Below, in pieces: positions 6,287 through 8,749 of a DNA stretch of 8,749 nucleotides. Source of the DNA: Bacteroidales bacterium UBA3764. Lineage in GTDB: Bacteria > Bacteroidota > Bacteroidia > Bacteroidales > UBA932. The stretch is from positions 36,411 to 45,159 of the forward strand of contig DFFY01000077.1 of assembly GCA_002371115.1 (NCBI GenBank), read 5' to 3'. The stretch's first letter is position 1. The number at the start of each line of letters is the position of its first letter. A model generated the notes under the pieces. The model worked only from the letters and a program-made list of their open reading frames with translations, did not search any database and had not been told where the DNA came from. A program made the position numbers and the translations under genes.

Positions 6287-7213
6287 TTACTTTTTTTTCT
6301 TCTTTTTGCTGTTCCAGTCTCCGTAAATCTCACTCACGTTGCCGGCAGTGATGAATCCGTGGATGTCGTTCTGCTTCAGGTAACTCATGAGGTCGGCAAA
6401 CTCGTTCTGGGTAAGGAGCGACTGGATTTCCACGTTCTTGTGCCCGTTGTAGCCGCCCGTCACCTCATACAGCGAACAGCCGCGCTGCAGGTCCTCAATG
6501 ATGTATTTGCGGATTTCCTCGTGCCGGGAGGAGATGATGCACACGCGTTTGCGGCGGTTCAGGCCGGCGGTGAAATAGTCCAGCGCAAGGCCGTTGATCC
6601 ACGTGCCGATAAGGCCGATTACCACCAGGCGGAAGGGGTTCACCGTAAAAGCCGTACAGCAAATCAGCGCCCCGGCCACCGAAACAGACGTGCCGATGTC
6701 GAAGTGCAGGTACTTGTTCACAATCTTGGCCAGGATATCCAGCCCGCCGGTGGAAGCGTTGATGTTGAACAGGATGGTCTGCGAGGCGCTCAGGACAAGG
6801 ACAAAGCACAGGAGGTCAAACCAGGGGTCCCCCATCACGGAAGTCTGGCCGGGGTCCAGCAGCGTCTGGTAAGGCAAAATCTTTTCCCAAATGTCCACGA
6901 AGGGGCCCAGGATAAGGGCTGTATATACCGTTTTGGCGCCAAATTCCGCGCCTATCAGCAACCAGGCCAGCACCAGCAGCAAGGCGTTGATGAGCACGAT
7001 GACCACCGACACCTTCACGGGAATGCCGGCGGCCGAGAACAGGCTGGCTATCACCATGGAAAGGCCCGTAATGGAGCCGATGACCAGGTTGCTGGGCAAA
7101 AGGAAGTAATACACCGCAGCAGCGGCAATAAACATGGCAACGGTCATGATTACCAGTTCCTTCCAGAATTTGAAAGTGCCCAGCGGTTGAATGACGTCTT
7201 CTTTCAGGTTCAT
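6287..7213 (-). CDS. YitT family membrane protein with C-terminal DUF2179 domain
   Basis: Predicted inner-membrane protein of the widespread YitT family, whose biochemical role is not established. It has 308 residues. About 5-6 hydrophobic segments lie within 18-215, including SNLVIGSITGLSMVIAS (41-57) and NINASTGGLDILAKIVNKYL (150-169), which are family hallmarks. The soluble DUF2179 domain covers about 222-298, with GCSLYEVTGGYNGHKNV (245-261) and HGFITAGNVSEIYG (285-298). The protein ends in S followed by six lysines, from an A-rich run at the stop codon (6290-6307); this tail is unusual. The start at 7213 lies 9 bp after the atpG stop, so yitT is probably the last gene of the ATP synthase transcript. 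No separate promoter is visible. Confidence 0.92.
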   Translation of the reverse strand: MNLKEDVIQPLGTFKFWKELVIMTVAMFIAAAAVYYFLLPSNLVIGSITGLSMVIASLFSAAGIPVKVSVVIVLINALLLVLAWLLIGAEFGAKTVYTALILGPFVDIWEKILPYQTLLDPGQTSVMGDPWFDLLCFVLVLSASQTILFNINASTGGLDILAKIVNKYLHFDIGTSVSVAGALICCTAFTVNPFRLVVIGLIGTWINGLALDYFTAGLNRRKRVCIISSRHEEIRKYIIEDLQRGCSLYEVTGGYNGHKNVEIQSLLTQNEFADLMSYLKQNDIHGFITAGNVSEIYGDWNSKKKKKK

Positions 7214-7222
7214 AGTGGGTGG

Positions 7223-8176
7223 TTAGTTTTCCGCCTGTCCGCCTGCAAGATCCAGGATTTCGGAGGTAATCTTTTGCTGGCGGCCCTTGTTGTACTGAAG
7301 GGTGAGTTCTGCCAGCAGGTTCTCCGCATTGTCCGTAGCGGTTTGCATGGCAACGGTACGGGCGGCGTGTTCGGCTGCAGCGCTGTCCAGGAGCGCCGCA
7401 AATAGTTTCAGTTTCTGGGTTTTGGGCAGGAGCGCGGCCAGCAGCTCCGCCCGGGAGGGTTCGATGAGGGGTGCTATGTCGGAAGGAGAGGGAGAAGAGT
7501 CCCTTTCCGGAACATTTGCCCGTACAGGGTCGCGAAGCGACGTGGAAGAAAGGGACTCATCTCCCTCCTCCACAGAACGCCGCTGCACCAGCACCTCCAC
7601 CACAGGCTCCTGGTGGGCGGTGGACACAAAGTGGTTGTACACCAGTACCACGGCGCCGGTGCGGCCGGCCTCCACGTCCGCCACCAGTTTCTCCACCAGC
7701 GCAGCCACAGGGCCGTAGGAAGGGTGTTCCGCGAGCGACGACAAGTCCTCCGGCGAGGCAAAGCCGTCCTTGCGCATGGCATCGGCCATCTTGCGGCCAA
7801 TGGCATACACCGTGTCCCCGGGCTGCCGGATGGCACGCACCTTGGCCACTGCGTTGGCGTTGAAGCCGCCGCAGAGCGAGGAGTTGGAGGCAATGGCCAC
7901 AATGGTCTTAGGGCCGAGCGCCATAGAATCGGCCCTTTTTGTGGCACTTGCATCGTTTTCCGGGCTTAGCGCCATAAAATCGGCCTTTTGCGTGGCGCTT
8001 CCCCCTTGCAGCGAGGCCAGGATGCCCTGCAGCTGCTCCTGGTACGGACGCATGGCTTCAATGGCGTTCTGGGCCTTCCGCAGTTTGGCGCTGGACACCA
8101 GCTTCATGGCCGAAGTAATTTTGAGGGTACTCCGGACAGAGGCGATGCGGCCTTTTATTTCTTTCAGTGTGGGCAT
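7223..8176 (-). CDS. atpG: F-type ATP synthase subunit gamma with two repeat-derived insertions
   Basis: Central rotor shaft of F1-ATPase, coupling proton flow through Fo to catalysis in the alpha3-beta3 ring. Both coiled-coil ends are intact: MPTLKEIKGRIASVRSTLKI and ITSAMKLVSSAKLRKAQ at the N-terminus, and AMQTATDNAENLLAELTLQY (276-295) then NKGRQQKITSEILDLAGG at the C-terminus. SNSSLCGGFNAN (97-108) is the conserved central motif. The length, 317, exceeds the usual 285-295. The excess lies in residues 60-93, where a 17-residue unit occurs twice (SATQKADFMALSPENDA, then SATKRADSMALGPK and onward), and in residues 204-230, a serine-, aspartate- and arginine-rich stretch encoded by an 80-bp inverted-repeat element. 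Both fall in the peripheral globular part, away from the rotor helices. A dispersed repeat ends 2 nt before the ATG. The gene follows atpA by 80 bp and precedes yitT by 9 bp. Confidence 0.97.
   Translation of the reverse strand: MPTLKEIKGRIASVRSTLKITSAMKLVSSAKLRKAQNAIEAMRPYQEQLQGILASLQGGSATQKADFMALSPENDASATKRADSMALGPKTIVAIASNSSLCGGFNANAVAKVRAIRQPGDTVYAIGRKMADAMRKDGFASPEDLSSLAEHPSYGPVAALVEKLVADVEAGRTGAVVLVYNHFVSTAHQEPVVEVLVQRRSVEEGDESLSSTSLRDPVRANVPERDSSPSPSDIAPLIEPSRAELLAALLPKTQKLKLFAALLDSAAAEHAARTVAMQTATDNAENLLAELTLQYNKGRQQKITSEILDLAGGQAEN
7488..7567. repeat. 80-bp inverted-repeat element inside atpG
   Basis: Terminal arms 7488-7507 (ending GAGTCCCTTTC) and 7548-7567 (starting GAAAGGGACTC) are inverted copies matching at 19 of 20 positions. 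Between them are further small palindromes: TTCCGGAA (7505-7512), CCC-GTACA-GGG (7519-7529) and GTCGC-GAA-GCGAC (7529-7541). The whole can fold into a branched hairpin. It encodes atpG residues of about 204-230 without a stop. No transposase is present, so if mobile it would be a non-autonomous, MITE- or REP-like sequence. Confidence 0.8.
7911..8002. repeat. Tandem pair of palindromic units inside atpG, 51-bp period
   Basis: A 41-bp unit at 7911-7951 recurs at 7962-8002 with 33 of 41 bases identical. The period is 51 bp, exactly 17 codons, so the protein carries the same 17-residue unit twice. Each unit has AGCGCCA near one end and TGGCGCT (TGGCACT in the first copy) near the other, forming a hairpin; the second copy also has inner AAAA and TTTT arms. 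The units encode atpG residues from about 59 to 89. Confidence 0.85.
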
Positions 8177-8178
8177 GG

Positions 8179-8227
8179 GATTCTTCGACTTCGCTCAGAA
8201 TGGCAAAAAGGGAAATGCAGAATGACA
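8179..8227 (-). repeat. Dispersed repeat directly upstream of atpG
   Basis: On the minus strand the sequence from 8204 to 8179, beginning GCCATTCTGAGCGAAG and ending TCGAAGAATC, matches the right arm of the repeat before the MATE gene with about one substitution and one inserted base. A partial second copy, TGTCATTCTG (8227-8218), precedes it. The repeat ends 2 nt before the atpG ATG and supplies a GAAGAA at the ribosome-binding position. The rest of the 80-bp atpA-atpG gap shows only a possible GATTCTTAG fragment of the same repeat at 8242-8250. Confidence 0.8.
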
Positions 8228-8256
8228 AAAGGGTTACCTGGGATTCTTAGGACAAC

Positions 8257-8749
8257 TTATTTCAAAGTCAAAATCACGGAAGCGGCGGTTTCGGTGAGCA
8301 CCGATTCTATCTCCGGGGTGAGCTTGCCCTGGCCCAGCGGCTCCAGGACATCCGCCTTATGCGCGGCGCGGAGACGGTCCAGAAAAGCCTCCTGGAACGG
8401 ACGCACCTGCCCGATGGCGATGTCCCGCATGAGCGCATGCGTACCGCAGTACAGGATGGCCACCTGCTCCCCTACCGGCATGGGACTGTATTGGGGCTGG
8501 ATGAGCAGCTGGTTGTTCTTCCGGCCCTTGTCCAGGGCCAATTCCGTCACCTTGTCCACATCCGAGGAGAATTTGGAGAAGGCCTCCAGTTCCGTCCACT
8601 GGGCCTGGTCAATCTTGAGTGTACCGGCCACCTTCTTCATGGACTTCACCTGGGCGTTGCCACCCACGCGGGACACGCTGATACCCACGTTGATAGCGGG
8701 CCGCACGCCCTGATTGAACAGGGCCTGTTCCAGGTAAATCTGGCCGTCG
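8257..8749 (-). CDS. atpA: F-type ATP synthase subunit alpha, C-terminal part
   Basis: Non-catalytic nucleotide-binding subunit of the F1 ring. The visible 163 residues begin DGQIYLEQALFNQGVRPAIN and contain VGISVSRVGGN, whose arginine (codon 8668-8670) is the arginine finger that reaches into the catalytic site of the beta subunit. MKKVAGTLKIDQAQ, FSSDVDKVTELALDKG and the conserved QPQYSPMPVGEQV follow, and then the C-terminal helical bundle to the TAA at 8257. The P-loop and N-terminal domain lie beyond the right edge. It is followed by atpG, the usual Bacteroidetes order. Confidence 0.98.
   Translation of the reverse strand, partial: DGQIYLEQALFNQGVRPAINVGISVSRVGGNAQVKSMKKVAGTLKIDQAQWTELEAFSKFSSDVDKVTELALDKGRKNNQLLIQPQYSPMPVGEQVAILYCGTHALMRDIAIGQVRPFQEAFLDRLRAAHKADVLEPLGQGKLTPEIESVLTETAASVILTLK

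Noticed and set aside
5789..7405. Long plus-strand open frame (538 codons) over the phosphatase 5' part, yitT and atpG
   Set aside because: It is the antisense shadow of three well-recognised genes and shows no protein-like hydrophobic pattern or motif of its own.
7488..8002. atpG as a pseudogene because of the insertions
   Set aside because: The frame is open from start to stop, both coiled-coil ends and the central motif are intact, and the insertions fall in variable loops.

Overview
The window looks like chromosomal DNA from a GC-rich member of the Bacteroidales. The evidence is the -33/-7 promoter type (TTG, 19-20 bp, TAnnTTTG) seen three times, start codons without clear Shine-Dalgarno sites, a MalQ with N-terminal starch-binding domains, and an F-type ATP synthase cluster ending atpA-atpG. 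The genus cannot be named from this sequence. All genes are housekeeping or transport genes. I see no phage, IS, CRISPR, tRNA or rRNA.

Layout, left to right. (1) 1-1616, minus: most of malQ (4-alpha-glucanotransferase), its C-terminus cut by the window edge. (2) 1617-1744: a divergent promoter region, with a -7 box only 4 bp from the rsgA ATG. (3) 1745-2674, plus: rsgA, the ribosome-assembly GTPase. (4) 2675-2762: an 88-bp gap filled by a palindromic dispersed repeat that runs up to the next ATG. (5) 2763-4214, plus: a DinF-type MATE transporter with a palindrome-rich in-frame insertion. (6) 4179-5531, minus: an OPA-family organophosphate antiporter-like permease whose 3' end overlaps the MATE gene tail to tail by 36 bp. 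(7) 5531-6142, minus: a HAD-IA phosphatase joined to the permease by TAATG. (8) 6143-6286: a noncoding region with hairpins, a terminator and a promoter that overlap. (9) 6287-7213, minus: a YitT-family membrane protein. (10) 7223-8176, minus: atpG, carrying repeat-derived segments in two places. (11) 8257-8749, minus: the C-terminal part of atpA.

Transcription units inferred: atpA-atpG-yitT (minus) ending at the 6164-6206 terminator; HAD phosphatase-OPA permease (minus) starting within that terminator; rsgA-MATE (plus); malQ alone (minus). The phosphatase and permease probably work together on a phosphorylated solute. MalQ acts on maltodextrins, and RsgA and F1-ATPase are core functions.

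The most unusual aspect is the repeats. At least four different palindromic or tandem sequences sit in or against genes and leave the reading frames open: an 80-bp inverted-repeat element in atpG, a 51-bp (17-codon) tandem repeat of palindromic units in atpG, a double-hairpin insertion in the MATE gene, and a ~26-bp repeat that ends 2-4 nt before the start codons of both atpG and the MATE gene. This resembles in principle the Rickettsia palindromic elements, which are mobile palindromes tolerated inside proteins, but the sequences are not recognised as that family.
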